This document shows, piece by piece, positions 1 to 12,216 of a DNA stretch of 64,000 nucleotides; within the stretch, counting starts at the first letter, position 1; each line of letters opens with the position of its first letter. The notes under the pieces are model-generated. The model made no database searches, had not been told where the DNA came from, and saw only the letters and a program-made list of their open reading frames with translations. Origin of the DNA: Naematelia aurantialba (Eukaryota > Basidiomycota > Tremellomycetes > Tremellales > Naemateliaceae). The position numbers and the translations under genes are program-made. The stretch covers positions 620,001-684,000 of the forward strand of contig JAKFAO010000010.1 of NCBI GenBank assembly GCA_021527695.1, read 5' to 3'.

Positions 1-104
1 AACCGTTCTACCTCTGCGCGCTTCAGGTACTTTTTCGGTCCGCCATCCGGCACGTCGCCGAGCTCTTTCCGCTTTGACGAGATCTCTGCTAGGAGGCCGT
101 CCAT
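1..104 (-). CDS. PRP18: Pre-mRNA-splicing factor Prp18, N-terminal part (runs off the window)
   Basis: On the minus strand an ATG at 104-102 opens a frame that stays open to base 1, giving MDGLLAEISSKRKELGD, then a KKYLKRAEVE motif. This is the typical start of Prp18 (an M-D-x-L-x-x-E-I-x-x-K-R-K start followed by a K-K-Y-x-K-R-x-E motif). In the family, Prp18 is a U5-associated splicing factor that acts in the second transesterification step in the nucleus. Only about 34 residues are inside the window, so the conserved Prp18 core domain cannot be checked. It is divergent from the TRAX gene, with about 260 bp between the two start codons serving as a shared promoter region. Confidence 0.75.
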   Translation of the reverse strand, partial: MDGLLAEISSKRKELGDVPDGGPKKYLKRAEVER

Positions 105-366
105 CTTGTTGTCTCTAGCCTGTAAGCCTATCGCCTGACGCTTGGCAGGAGCAAGGACAAGCAGGCTCTGACGTGTGGAACGAGGACAAAGTATGGTATG
201 TCAAAAAAGGCGTGCAACAAGGGCTGCGACCAGCGGCAACGGAAGCAAAACCCCATGGGGTGCATTCAACATTTCCGTCCACTGAACAGTACCGAGTTAC
301 TGCTCTACTCTGATATCTTTGAACACTGTCTTGAACGTCTTGTGCTCGTGAAGCGACGTCAGCGCA

Positions 367-2112
367 ATGGTCGAGGTCTTGATGCCAGAATCGTCTAGTT
401 CCCCTCTCTCCCGCCGCGAGCAGCTGGCACGGACGTTTGAGGGATACCGCGCCGAGCTCGACACGGACGTGAGCCCTTCCCTGGAACGAGCAGCTGGTAG
501 TGCTGACTGTTTCTCGGACTCTTGTCTTTTGTCCCTCCTTATGCTCGACTGTTTCGTCGCTCTGTTTATCATCGTCATGCCCAATGAACCGTCGCCCTTA
601 CTTTATCGTCATGCCAATCGACCCTCGCCCGGCTCGAACAGAACGAGCGCCGCGAGCGCCTCATCATCCTCTCCCGATCGACCACGCAACTCTCCAAGAA
701 ACTCATCTTCCACCTGCATCGCGGAGCGACGCTCACGTCACCCACCGCTCGCGGGAAGAACATCGACGAGGCGCGGGTGAGAGCGGGGGAGATTCAGCGT
801 AATTTTGGAAAGATACACGATGAGCTGCGGGCGGGAGCGGCTGCACCGGGAGAGAGTTATTTTCGCTGGGCGCGGCAGGTGTGAGTCTGATCCAGGCTTC
901 TCTGTTGTCGTGGTTGTGCCTGTGGTTGGTTGTGCCTGTGGTTGGGATCCCTCGGTATGTCCTTGGCACCTGTTCGCGATCGGAGGCATCCTTGTACTTG
1001 ACCAAGTATTCAAGCAACTTCCGTACGGTGGCGTATGGAGCAGTGATGGGGTGGCATTAGGGGCTGTTGTGCGGGGTGATGAATGGGGAACCGTTCCATC
1101 GGCGGTGTACTGTGCTTTGTGATTCGGAAAGGCGCAGTGCAAGCAAAGGGATACTGATCGTCAGGTCGCCCGGACTGGAAGAGTACATTGAGGCAATATC
1201 ATTCTTGTTCTACCTCGAACACGGCAGCCTCATCCCCTTGTCAGACGTTCAGGCAGACCTCTCAGATCCAACGACGGGCGATCCAGTAAGTGTGTCTGTC
1301 CTCGTCCTCGTCCTCGTCCTATCCCCTTCATCGTCCTCGTCCTATCCCCTTCATCGTCCTCGTCCTATCCCCCTTGTAGCCCTCATCCTATCTTCATGTT
1401 CTGTGTGTTCGTCGTCAGCCTGCATTCCAGTCTCGACCTCGACCTCGAACCGACTCCGACCTCACGCTGATGAACTAGTACGTCGTCGTGACGCCTGAAG
1501 ACTACGTCCTCGGCATGTCGGATCTCACCGGCGAGCTCATGCGGTACGCCACGAACTGTGAGACCCTGCCCTCTCTCACAGAAAATCCTCTGACCTCAAC
1601 AGCGCTGAGCACAGGCGACCACGAGGTCCCACTCGCAGTGTGCGCCTTTGTGCGCACCGTCAAAACATGTATGCAACGCAGCTATTGTCACCGCGAAATG
1701 CGCTGATGCAAGAGCCGCTAGATTTTGATGGGATATCCCCGGCCATGCTGTATAAGCTCAGCAAGAAACAGGAAGAGACGGCGCGCTCGCTCGAGAAGAT
1801 TGAAAAAGGTGACGCGAGCTCTCTGTCTTCTCTTGCAGTCTCTTCCAGCGTGTCTCTGGTATCCTTGCTTCTAGAACTGCCTCGTGCCTACCCGCGAAAG
1901 GGAGTGCGGTTCTATGGTTCCTCTTATCCTTAGTTCTCCTTGTCCCTCGAACTTGTAAAACTGAAAGAAGCGAGCTGATCGGAACAGTGTGCTATGCGCT
2001 CAGGCTACGGCTGGTAGAGTACGCGGATCGACCGGAGATCCTGCGCCAAATGGCAAAACGGGCACTGGAGGATGTGCGGGACAAAGAGGGCGAGGGAGAT
2101 AAGCCGGCGTGA
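367..2112 (+). CDS. TSNAX: Translin-associated factor X (TRAX), C3PO ribonuclease subunit
   Basis: Exons read as 367-468, 642-880, 1165-1285, 1479-1557, about 1615-1668, about 1720-1808 and 1988-2112 (stop TGA). The joined protein has the translin-fold signatures: a helix ending in RWARQVSPGLEEYIEAISF, VTPEDYVLGMSDLTGELMR, then SPAMLYKLSKKQEETARSLE and CYALRLRLVEYADRPEIL. VTPxDYxLGxxDLTGELMR is characteristic of TRAX rather than of translin itself. TRAX is the catalytic partner of translin in the C3PO endoribonuclease, which acts on small-RNA pass-through strands and tRNA fragments. Translin is not in this window. The junction between the exons ending near 1668 and starting near 1720 is unresolved, because the most obvious donor (1669) would create a stop; a donor near 1656 restores the frame. 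Confidence 0.8.
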
Positions 2113-3580
2113 CTATGACAAGACGAGGGTACGGGACGGCCATTGACTGACGGGACTTTGGGTTTTGGCGTTACGAGGGGCGTTTTGGTACGTGGCGTTT
2201 TGTTTCACTCTGGGACAAGCCACGAGCACACGAGAGAGATGTTTCAGCTGGTCATTGCCAAGAGCACATTAGAGTAGCTGCGAAACGGGAACGCTGGTGA
2301 CGTGATTCATTACAATCCAGAGTAGTCTTACGCAGCGGACTACTAAATCCCTAATGGCCTGACCATGGCATCAAAAGCAAAGCTAAGAAAGCTCACGGTC
2401 GATCGAGGGGGGCCACGGTCTCGGAGAAACTTTATCGATCCCGTGTAGGGAAAGGCAAACGGTGGCCCTGGTACATTTGCGCCTCTGCAAATCATGCATC
2501 TATCCCGAGTCTGCGTCTGCATCTGGCCCCCGGCCTCCCTGACCGAGAGGTAGAGCCTAAGCTGGAGCCTGGGCATATGGGCGTGTGGGGTGGATGGAGT
2601 GGGTGTGGGTGCATAGGAGTCTAGAGCCTGGAAGTCTGGAAGTCTGGAGCGAGCCTAGGGCAAGGACGGTCGACCCATTTAGCGTGCAGCGTCGAAATTG
2701 GGGTGTCACCGGAGCAACGGAAGACTGACTGGAGCACGGAGACTAAGAAGGAGGACGAGAGGGGGGAGGACGGGTGGAGGGGAGGGACACCTGGACCTGG
2801 GTGTGGTAGGTTCGGGATGTAAGGGAGATGAAAGGGTGCCGTGCCGGTGTTCAGTGCTGGGTCCTGGTGGGGCGGTGGGAATGGAGCCTGTCGGAGCTGG
2901 TACATGGTTCCAACTGGAGGAATGGTTCCGAGGTAGGTACGGGGGCATGCGACTAGTGTGCCAGGGGAAGGCCGGTACGAGGGGGAGAGCAGCAAGGGTG
3001 CCTCCTTACGACTACATGTAAATATACACACTGAGGTATAGGCGTAGAGGGGACGGGCGGAAGGGGGGCCAGGCAAGGTGGGAGCTGGGAGACGGAGAGA
3101 GAGGGCGATGGTGGGAGCGGCCATCAGAGGGAAGGGAGGGAGGGAGAGACGGTGGGCCAAGGAGGGGGAGACGGGGGAGACAGGGACGCGAGGCGGCATC
3201 TGGATGCACTGAAAGACCGACACGGGCAGAGAGGCTGCCGTTGCAGAGGTACCTGGCCGATGCACGTCGTAGTCGTACGTGTGGGATGTGATCGGAGCGT
3301 GCTGCAGCTTTCTCTTCGAGCATTGCTGTCAGCGCACGACCGCTGCAGTAAGTGACACAGCCAGTGACAGTGACAGTGTCGGTGTCGGTGTCGGTGTGGT
3401 AACGGCGTACCACTGGCCGACTGCACGACCAACCAAAACGGCGGACGGCGGACGGGACTGACGGCACCCGGCTCGCCTCAGCCTAGGCAGCAGCGTCGCG
3501 GTATCGCACGCATCGGCGACCTGCAGCCCACCTCGTCCTCCTCGTCCTCCTCGTCCTCCCTCGTACGGGAGTCCCGGTCG
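2113..3580. other. Gene-poor stretch, about 1.5 kb
   Basis: This lies between the TRAX stop and the first ATG of the repetitive gene. Both strands carry open frames up to 214 codons, but they are low-complexity Pro/Ser/Arg translations of a purine-biased strand, without recognisable domains or convincing splice phasing. A stretch of short G-rich runs (2740-3200) and a GTGTCGGTGTCG repeat (about 3375-3398) are the only visible structure. The frame of the next gene stays open upstream to about 3374 without an ATG, so an unseen 5' exon may lie here. Confidence 0.4.
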
Positions 3581-6500
3581 ATGCTGGGCCCACCGGTGCT
3601 GCCGACCCGCCGGACGCGCGTGAGTCGCCGTGGTCCGCATCCGCGCTTCAAGGCCCTCCCGCCCCTCCCCCTTGCGCTCCCGCTCGCTCGGCACCAGGCT
3701 CCCGACGCCAGGCTCGGCGACAGCGACATCGACAGCGGCACTAACATCGACGCCGCCGACGCCAGAGCGAAGCACCATGTATCGCCCTCGCCCGCGCCAT
3801 CGCCATCGCCCATGACGGCTCCTGCTTCGACCCCGCCGTCAGCTGTGAATGCTGCTTCCCACCCAAATGTTGCTGCCCACCCAAATGCTGCTTCCCACCC
3901 AAATGCTGCTTCCCGCCCAAATGTTGCTGCTCACCCAAATGCTGCTGCTCACCCCAATGCGACTGCCCCAAATGCCAATGCCAATCCCCACCCGAATCCA
4001 TTCCGCGCGTCGACCCAGTCATCGGTGTCAGACGCGTCGACGGCGCTCGAAACCCCGCGCGCGACGGTGTACCTCCTCCCGCGGGACGCGGCCGAGCTCG
4101 ACCTCGCGCCGGCCGACGAAGAGCAGCATGCGCATGCGCCGGGAGAGCACGGCGAGAAGGGTTTGCGCAGGGATCGTAGAGTGACAGAGGCCGTCCGAGG
4201 CGAAGTTTGGCCGGCGACTTGTACTTCCACCTCGACTTCCACCTCGACTTCCTCCTTGGCTTCAACGTTGACTTCGACGTCGAGATCGACGTCGGGGGAG
4301 ACGCTGGCGTGGTGGACCGAGGTACGTACCCGTTCTCTCGGTCGAATTGAATCCAATCCCAATCTTCCCAGCCCACAGCCCATATCGTACTATGCTGCAC
4401 TGCTTGACTGGCCACCGCGCCACGCAAAGCCCACCCCACGTCACACGTATCTCTTGGACTCACTGCACTTCCCCTGCCGAGTCGACACGACTGACCTCGC
4501 AGCACACGAGCACGCCGAAAGCCGCGGTCGACCAGGACATTCAAGTCCGCCCCGATTCGTCTCCTACGCTGCCAAAGGCTCCCTTGCCGAGAGTCTGCAG
4601 CCCGTACAGCGTGGACTGCTCTTACCCCTTGTCCTCATACCCCTTGCCCTCATATCCCTTGCCCTCATACGCCTCACCATCATACGCCTCATACCCCACG
4701 CCCTCATACCCCACGCCCTCATACGCCTCGCCCTCATACGCCTCACCCTCATACGCCTCATACCCCACGCCGTCATACCCCTTCTACGCCTCCCACAAGT
4801 CGTATAGCGCACGCAGCGCACGCGGCACCTGTCACTCGAACGACCCGCGCAGCGCGTGCAGCACTTGCGATGGCAGCCACCCGCACCCCTACCATGGTAG
4901 CTCGTACCGCTCCCCCTCGGCCCCGTACGCCGGTCGCCAGATCTTCCCAAGCAGGATGGTGGACGAGCCTGAGAGCGTCGAGGACAGCCTTGAGGACGTG
5001 CTCGGCTTGACGTTGGGTCTGCAGTCACCGATACGGCCGTCAATGGAGGGAATGCGGTCGCTACGATTGCCACGGTTGACACGGTCGACACGATCAGGGC
5101 GGGCAGACCGGTCAGAGAGGTCAGAGACGTTGGAGACGTCGAGAAGGACGTTCAGCTGTGAGTGTCTTCATCTTCTCATCCGTGTATGTGTGCGTGTGTG
5201 TGTGTTGGCTGGGAGGGGAGAGGGGGTAAATCGCCTGCAAAGATTGGGCAGCGGTACATGGTGCAGCACGGGAGAGTCTCCAGTACGCGGGCGACATGTC
5301 TGAGAGCTGTCCCGCGCCAAGGGGTCTAGGGGAAGGCGATTGCATTCTGGGCTGCTTGCGGGTATGTAACCCGACTGGGCACTAGTGCCGCCAGTGGTGT
5401 TGTATCTCTGAGCTGGAGATACATCACTAGTCGTGTGATGATGATTCGCCGTTCTGACACTGACACGCGTAGCATCGGGTCATCCTACTCCGTCTCCCAC
5501 TCCGTCTCCCACTCCCACTCCTACTCCCACTCCCGCTACAGCCACTCTTCCCCCCTCTACTCCCGCCACTCATCCTCCCTTCGCACCTAATCCACCAACC
5601 GCCGTCGCCGGTGACAGCGCGGCTCCGTGCATCCCGGCGCGCACATCTTCGCGTAGACGCCCAATAGTGGCACCGCGCGCATCGAGCTTGAAGCCTCTGG
5701 GCGCAGCGCCGACCACGCCCCCCTCCCTCGCCCAGTCCGTCTTCCCTCGCACACCGGTCCCATACACGCACGCGCACCCCGTCCGCCACCTGCACCTGCG
5801 CAGCTCGTCCTTCCGGTCGGTGGCGACGCTCCCGACTCTAGAGTCGATCGAAGAGCAGCCAGCGGATCTCGACGCCTCCCCCGACGGTTCGTGGGCACTA
5901 CGTCCTCGCCCGTCTAGGAGATCACGGAGGGCGCCCCGTTCCGCCTCGCAGCCGAACATGCACTCGTTCAAACGCCGCTTGCGCCGTTCTGCCAGCGGCT
6001 CCCGACTGGCCGATGCAGCGAGTCTCACTCACAGTCGCAGTCATGGGATCGATCTGTCTTTCCCAGTGCCGATCCCACCGGTACCTCAACACGTCGTCGC
6101 GGCCGTCGCCAGTCTATCTCGCCTGCGCCAGACCCAGCGGGTGATCGGGATCGACGATAAACTGCTGGAACGCGGCAGCGCGGCTACTGCAGATGGACTG
6201 TCAGAGTCGGACTCGCTGTCACAGTCGCTGCCGCTGCCGGCGGCAACGTCGCTGGAACGCATGTTCTCCTTGCGTCGAAAGACGCGCCGACCAGCCCCCG
6301 CGCGCACGACCTCGGACTCTGTCCTGTCGACTGTGGGCCGCCTGCCGCCGGGTGCGCCTACGCTCCCTCCCTTGCCTATCTACCCTCTGTCCGGCAAGAG
6401 CTGGGCGGCCAGCGGGGGAGGCGGGGGAGGCGGGGACCACATGGCGGAATGGGCGGCGGAAGCGCTCGAGGCGATCCTCGAGGCGGAGACGTGGGATTGG

Positions 6501-7187
6501 CCACGGCCGCCTAGTCGGAATGGACAGGCAGGAGGGGAGGCACGGGCGCAAGGGCAAGGGCAAGGGCAAGGGGCAGACACGCAGCTGTTGGCGCATCAAG
6601 ATCACCGTGTTCATCTTCGTGGTGATCAGCACCAACATGAGCACGGAGACCAAGCGTTGGAACAGGAGCATCAGCATCAGCAAGGGCAAGAGCATCAGCA
6701 TCAGCAAGGGCAAGAGCACGAGCATCAGCATCAGCAAGAGCACGAGCAAGCCCCAGTACCGAGCCTGATGAGCACGAGCGCCAGCGCATCCACTCTCGGC
6801 GCACCACGCACGCCGCGTGCGCGTGGGCTGGAGGAAGAACTCGCTTTGCTGCAGGAAGAGACGCAGGAGATGCTGGGTGCCAACGACGACGAGATTGCAT
6901 GGGCGCTGGACGTGTTGCATGGGCAGAGCGTTGCGCTGGACGCGTTGCATGGGCAGAGCGTGGCGCTGGACGCATTGCATGGGCAGAGCGTTGCGCTGGA
7001 CGCATTGCATGGGCAGAGCGAGCTGGCGCTGGACGCGTTGCATGGGCAGAGCGATTTGGCGCTGGACGCTGATGCGCGGTATGGCGAGACGGAGGAATCT
7101 TTGGATCGCAAAGCGAGGCCGAGCAGCGGTGGCAAGGGGCGTTGGCCGAGGATCTGGGGCGGGCTGGGCCCGCCTATCGAGTTGTAG
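3581..7187 (+). CDS. Unrecognised repetitive, low-complexity protein (about 1036 aa)
   Basis: Three exons join in phase: 3581-4321, 4503-5157 and 5473-7187. Both junctions are GT-AG and both agree in reading phase, which is the main support for a single gene. I recognise no family. The protein is built from repeat blocks: HPNAA units (from 3848), a Thr/Ser tract (about 4220-4290), SYPxPSY units (4618-4800), PSPTP units (from about 5480), HQHQQGQE units (6660-6750), and five to six copies of a 10-residue unit around LDALHGQS (6905-7065) following a short predicted coiled coil. Between them are Arg/Ser-rich segments. No signal peptide or membrane segment is evident, so a disordered intracellular scaffold is possible but not shown. 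The start is uncertain because the frame is open for about 200 bases upstream. Confidence 0.55.
6905..7065 (+). repeat. 30-bp tandem repeat inside the coding exon
   Basis: A unit of about 30 bp, reading GCGCTGGACGC then a TTGCATGGGCAGAGC core, is repeated five to six times with few changes; the last copies carry an extra 3-6 bp. It encodes a 10-residue LDALHGQSVA-type unit and keeps frame throughout. Confidence 0.9.
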
Positions 7188-8139
7188 GATCGTTTGGAGG
7201 AGTGTGGTGTCCGTTGCCGGGGTATATCTTGGACGGCTAGTTTGACACCCTTTGCCCAGTGCTATATCTTGGGCAGCAAGTTGACACTCGCTGCCTAGCG
7301 CTACAGCTAGGAAGCTAGCTACATGGTCGTTGCCTGGCGCACCGGCCATGGCCGTCACAACAGTCGTAGTCATGCATCCATGCATTGTCGTTGTTCGTCG
7401 CATCGCGACCGCGTATCATGAATGATGTAGTAGGGTCGACGACCGCGTCAAGAGCGCTCCAAGATCGTTGTTTATTGTTGCATGTCGGTGGCCCAAAGCG
7501 CCACGCCCGCCGACGTCACTGATCAGCTGTCGCCAAGCTCTGGTCCCTGTTCTTGCCTGCTGCCTGCCTATACCTCCTACCCCTACTGTTCCCCTCGCAA
7601 CCTGCACCTCTGCCTGCTGGTGAAGTGCCAACCCCGGAACGAGCCTCGTCAACAAGCTTCGGCCGACTCGGTCTTGGCCGCCCTAGAGATTTTACCACAA
7701 ACGGTCAGTTTGGCGTCGTCGCCACCCAAAAATCACTCGTCATCCAGTCCACTTTTGGCTCTGCAGGCTGTTTTGGGTTGCGTCGTCCTGCAAAAGTGTA
7801 ATAGCATTGTCCTGCATCGTCATTGCACAGGCCAGCAGTGTACCAAAGCCTGCCTGACTGCTCGCTGTGCTCTGTGCTCTGTGCTCTGTGGAAAGTCCGA
7901 AACAGCACTCGAACCGCTCCTTTGGCGGAACTGCAGACTCGACTCGTCAAGCGTCAAGCTTGTGGAGGTTGTTTGTCATCGACAATCACGGCTCGACGCC
8001 GTGGATTGGGTTGGACTATCAAGTACATAGTCAACCCTCCATTCCTCGGCTAGCACCACCACCACCACCACCACCACCACCACCACCAGACAGCATCCGA
8101 ACCGTCCCGAGATCGCAACACACCACCAACCCCGAAGCC
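7188..8139. promoter_or_regulatory. Intergenic region upstream of the copper ATPase
   Basis: No convincing gene is visible in 950 bp. A partly duplicated segment (TATATCTTGG followed by a GTTTGACACC-like element at about 7222-7250, again at 7263-7290) and short palindromic GCTAGGAAGCTAGC-like elements near 7300-7320 are visible. A (CCA)n tract at about 8053-8090 sits some 50 bp before the start codon, probably in the 5' untranslated leader. Copper-responsive sites were not identified. Confidence 0.45.
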
Positions 8140-8437
8140 ATGTCCGCCCCACACTCGCCCTCACATACTCGGGCACGCAGCTCATCCCTCCTCGACACAT
8201 TCATGACCCCCATCTCGTCACTCTTCACCTCCCCGCGCCTCGGCACTCATCCGTTTCCCGGCGCAGCGGACGACGAAGCCAAGTTTGGCGAGGGCAGCTC
8301 GCGCACGGTGGTTCCTGCGCGGACGAAGCGCGTCGAACTGCGAGTTGGAGGGATGACGGTGAGTGTGTAGCGAGTGAACGGAGAACACTTCTCGTCTCCC
8401 GTCTCGTCTCCCGCCTCGTTCCCTATGTCCACCCCCA

Positions 8438-8468
<31 letters not shown>

Positions 8469-11400
8469 TTCTCTTTCCCTTTCTCTTTCTCTTTCTCTTC
8501 TCTTGTCCTTCTCCGCTCCTTCTCCCATTCTCCTTTTCCATATCCTTCTCCTTCTCGTTTCCTTCCTTCTCCTTCCTTCCCCTTCCTTCTCCACGACCCC
8601 TTCTCCTTCCTCTCTCTCCCCACCTTCTCCCTCCTTCCTCGTACGTCCAGCGCAGGACGCTGACAACCCCAGTGCGGCGCCTGCGTCGCCAGCATCGAGT
8701 CCCAGCTGCGTCAACCAGGCATCTCGAGCGTCCAGATCTCACTGCTAGCCGAACGAGGAGTAGTGGAGTATGACCCCGACTGGGTGGACGCAAAGGGCGT
8801 TGGATGGGACGACGCACGCATCAGAGAAGAGATTGAGGACATCGGGTTCGACGCCGAGGTCGTGGAGCGGAGCGAAATCGAGGAGGTCGAGCTGAGGGTT
8901 TATGGGTGAGTCATTGGGTCTGAGCACGCCCCTAATCGTTCAGTCTCGAGAATGCCGAACTCGTCGACTCGATCCTCTCCTCAACACTGTCTCTCGCCGG
9001 GGTACATACCGCTCTCCTGCCATTCCCCCATACACACCTCATCCTCACCCACACGCCCACCTTGATTCCCCTCCGAGCCCTCGTCGACCATCTCACCGCC
9101 ACCTTTCCCCAGCTCACCTTCCTCCCCATCTCGACACAGAACGATTCTCAGCTCGCCTCGCTGCAGAAGCACAAGGAGACAGCACGCTGGCGCCGGACAT
9201 TCCTCGCCTCTGCGAGCTTTGCTGTCCCCGTGTTCATTGTGGGCATGACGAGCATGTACTTACCACACTGGTTGATGGGTTGGACCATGTGGCGCATATG
9301 CACCGGCATCTACCTCGGCGACCTCGTTTGTCTGGCTTTGACGGTGCCAGTCCAGGGTTGGCTTGCGAGGCGGTTCTATGAGAATGCATGGAAGAGTCTC
9401 AGACACAAGAGTGCGACCATGTGAGTGGTATCCAGTATATTTGCAAGTTGAGCTGACCGTCCAAGGGATGTCCTGGTTGTGCTCGGCACGTCTTCCGCGT
9501 TCATATATTCCGTCTCGGCAATGTTCTGTGCCATGTTCTCATCCGACCCAGATTACCGTCCGCAGACCTTCTTCGACACGTCCACAATGCTCATCACCTT
9601 TGTGTCGCTCGGGCGTTATATCGAAAACCTAGCCAAAGGCAAGACATCAGCCGCGCTGACCGATCTCATGGCGCTCACCCCATCTTCGGCTACCATCTTC
9701 GTCGACCCGCCCAACGAAGGTGAAGCCGTCGACTCGTCCGCATTAACACGGAAAATTCCTACCGAACTCGTTCAGGTTGGCGACGTCGTTCTTCTTGTGC
9801 CCGGCGAGAAAATCCCCGCAGACGGTCTCGTCCTGACCGGTTCGACGAGCGTCGATGAGAGCATGGTAACTGGCGAGGCCCTTGCTGTCGCCAAGGCGGT
9901 CGACTCACAAGTCATCGGGGGTACGGTCAATGGTCTCGGAACGGTCACATTCCGCGTGACCCGGGCAGGACGTGACACAGCTCTTGCACAGATTGTCAAA
10001 CTCGTCGAGGACGCGCAAACCTCCAAGGCGCCTATCCAGCAATTCGCCGACCGTGTTGCAGGTATCTTTGTGCCTATAGTCATATCCCTTGCCCTCATCA
10101 CCTTTTTCTCGTGGATGGTCATCTCGACACTCAACAGTACCGGCAACCTTCCCGATGTCTTTCATTCGCCTGGTGTGTCGAAATTCGGCGTCTGTCTCAA
10201 ACTCTGTATCTCGGTGGTCGTTGTCGCTTGCCCGTGCGCGCTTGGCCTAAGCACTCCAACAGCAGTAATGGTCGGGACCGGCGTCGGGGCCCAAAATGGG
10301 ATTCTGATCAAGGGCGGCAAGGCGCTTGAAGCATGTAAAGACGTGAGGCGGGTCGTGTTGGACAAAACTGGAACGGTGACCGAGGGCAAGATGCTAGTTG
10401 CTGCGACTGCATGGGCCCCATCGACTGCCTTGACTTTGCCTCGGACGATTTCCGCGCCGATCCTCGACACCGCTCAAACCCTCTCACACACCACCGTAGT
10501 CTCTCCTCTCCAGCGGCATACGGTTTTGGCGCTCTTGGCCCTCGCCGAGTCTCGCTCGGAGCATCCTCTTGCTGTTGCAGTAGCGGCATATGGTCGCGAG
10601 ACGTTGTCGAATGCCAGGTTGTCGCCGCCTAATGGCGAAGTCGTCGAATTCGAGTCGTCCACGGGTCTCGGCATTGAAGCAGTGGTACGATTGGCCAACG
10701 TGAATGCAGAGGAACGTTTGCGGATCGGCAAGGCCGAGTTTGTCCTATCTGGCAAGTCTGCTGAAGCGTATGGCGCGTCACGCCTCCCGCAGAACCTGCA
10801 GGACTTTGAAACCACCCAGATGGATGCCGCGAGGACGGTGATCTTTGTGTCGATCGTGAGGAATAGTGCGCCAGTGCCTGTCTTGGCGCTAGCTTTGGCG
10901 GACTCACCGAAGGCGTCTTCGGCGCACGCGATCCGATCGTTGAGAAATATGGGGATCAAGGTGACGATGCTCACGGGTGATGCCGCACCTACTGCTCGTG
11001 CTATTGCCCGCGAAGTGGGCATCGACGAGGACGAGGTTTATGCAGGTGTGTCGCCTGGTGGCAAGGCGAAGATCGTGAAAGATCTGCGCGAGAGCGACGG
11101 AGGCGGTGTGGCCATGGTACGTGATCAACGGCTCCGGTGTGGCCATCGTGCTGATTTGCCATAGGTCGGCGACGGGATCAACGATTCACCCGCTTTGGTG
11201 GCTTCATCACTTGGTATTGCCCTGTCGTCAGGCACGTCCGTGGCGATCGAGGCCGCCGACCTGGTGCTGATGCGCTCGGACCTGTTGGACGTGGTGGCAG
11301 CGCTCGATTTGGGCCAAACGATATTCAGCAAGATCAAGGCCAACCTGCTCTGGGCGTGCTGCTACAATGTCCTCATGATCCCGCTGGCTATGGGGGTGCT

Positions 11401-11931
11401 CCTCCCTTGGGGTATCCATCTGCACCCGATGATGGCTGCGCTTGCCATGGCTTTCTCCAGCGTCTCGGTCGTCGCTAGCTCGCTCACTCTGAAGGTGCGC
11501 CGTCCTCCATCTCTCCCTCTCCCTCTCCTTTTCCTTCCCTCCCTCCCCCTTCCTTTCTCCCTCTCCCTTCCTTCTCTCCCTCTCCCTTCCCTTCTGTCCC
11601 TCCACTCCCTCCGTCTCACAACCTTTGATATTCAGTCATGGAGATTCGGCTCGCTGATCGTATGCAGTGGTGGAGACGCCCCAAGAGCTCAATCATGCCA
11701 GGAGAAAGCTGGGAGCGTGGCGGCCTTTCGCGCGGGTTTGGCGAGATTGTCGCAGAAGCGAAACGAGCGTTGGGCAATTGGTTCGGTGCGGCTCGGGCTG
11801 TTGGAATCGAGATTGGGCGGCGAGGCTCGACGTTGCCGCTGCTTAGAAGACTTAGTCTACGGAATCAGGCCGTACGGAACGAGTATGAGGCTATCCCGAT
11901 GGGGATGGGAAGATCAGCGCTGCCTGTTTGA
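8140..11931 (+). CDS. CCC2: Copper-transporting P1B-type ATPase (Ccc2/ATP7 family)
   Basis: Six exons, 8140-8358, 8673-8905, 8944-9420, 9466-11116, 11165-11494 and 11668-11931, give a 1057-residue frame. Residues 71-77 are the GMTCGAC metal-binding site; a second, degenerate HMA-like region lacks CxxC. The core has every P-type landmark: TGE (about 445), [14 protein letters not shown] in the transport helix (about 565), the phosphorylated Asp in DKTGT (about 609), SEHP (about 674), TGD (about 813) and [10 protein letters not shown] (about 862). CPC plus SEHP mark a Cu(I) pump of the Golgi that loads cuproenzymes such as multicopper oxidases and ferroxidases. The WWRRPKSS segment and a basic tail follow the last helices. 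Introns 1 and 5 are long pyrimidine tracts. Confidence 0.95.
8359..8672 (+). repeat. Pyrimidine microsatellite inside intron 1 of the copper ATPase
   Basis: The intron contains about 200 bases of almost uninterrupted CT-rich sequence (CTCTCT, TTTCTCT and CCTTCT units). Intron 5 of the same gene (11495-11667) has a similar CCCTTCCTTCTCC tract. Both lie on the transcribed-sense strand between donor and acceptor. Confidence 0.8.
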
Positions 11932-12216
11932 GAGCTGGGCTCATGTTGCAGTGTACATGTTGATGAATATAATGTATGCTCTGTCGTTTTTCGGTGGTGG
12001 CGCTGCATGCGACTTTACGCTATAGGTTCGGTGGCTTGGAAGTCGACTCTGATTTGGAAAGCAGCCGTGACGGTCATGCAGTCTGGGAGGTGGAGTGTTC
12101 TTTGCCGAGATCGGATACGGGCGAGACGGTGGACAGTGGTGCGCCGCTGTACAGGTCTGTAATGCACGAAGGTGACATGCCTAGAGTGGCTATAACAAAA
12201 TGATTCTCAGAAAGAC

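Noticed and set aside
2621..3265. 214-codon minus-strand ORF in the first gene-poor region
   Set aside because: Low-complexity Pro/Ser/Arg translation of a purine-rich strand; no domain, and similar ORFs occur in all frames here.
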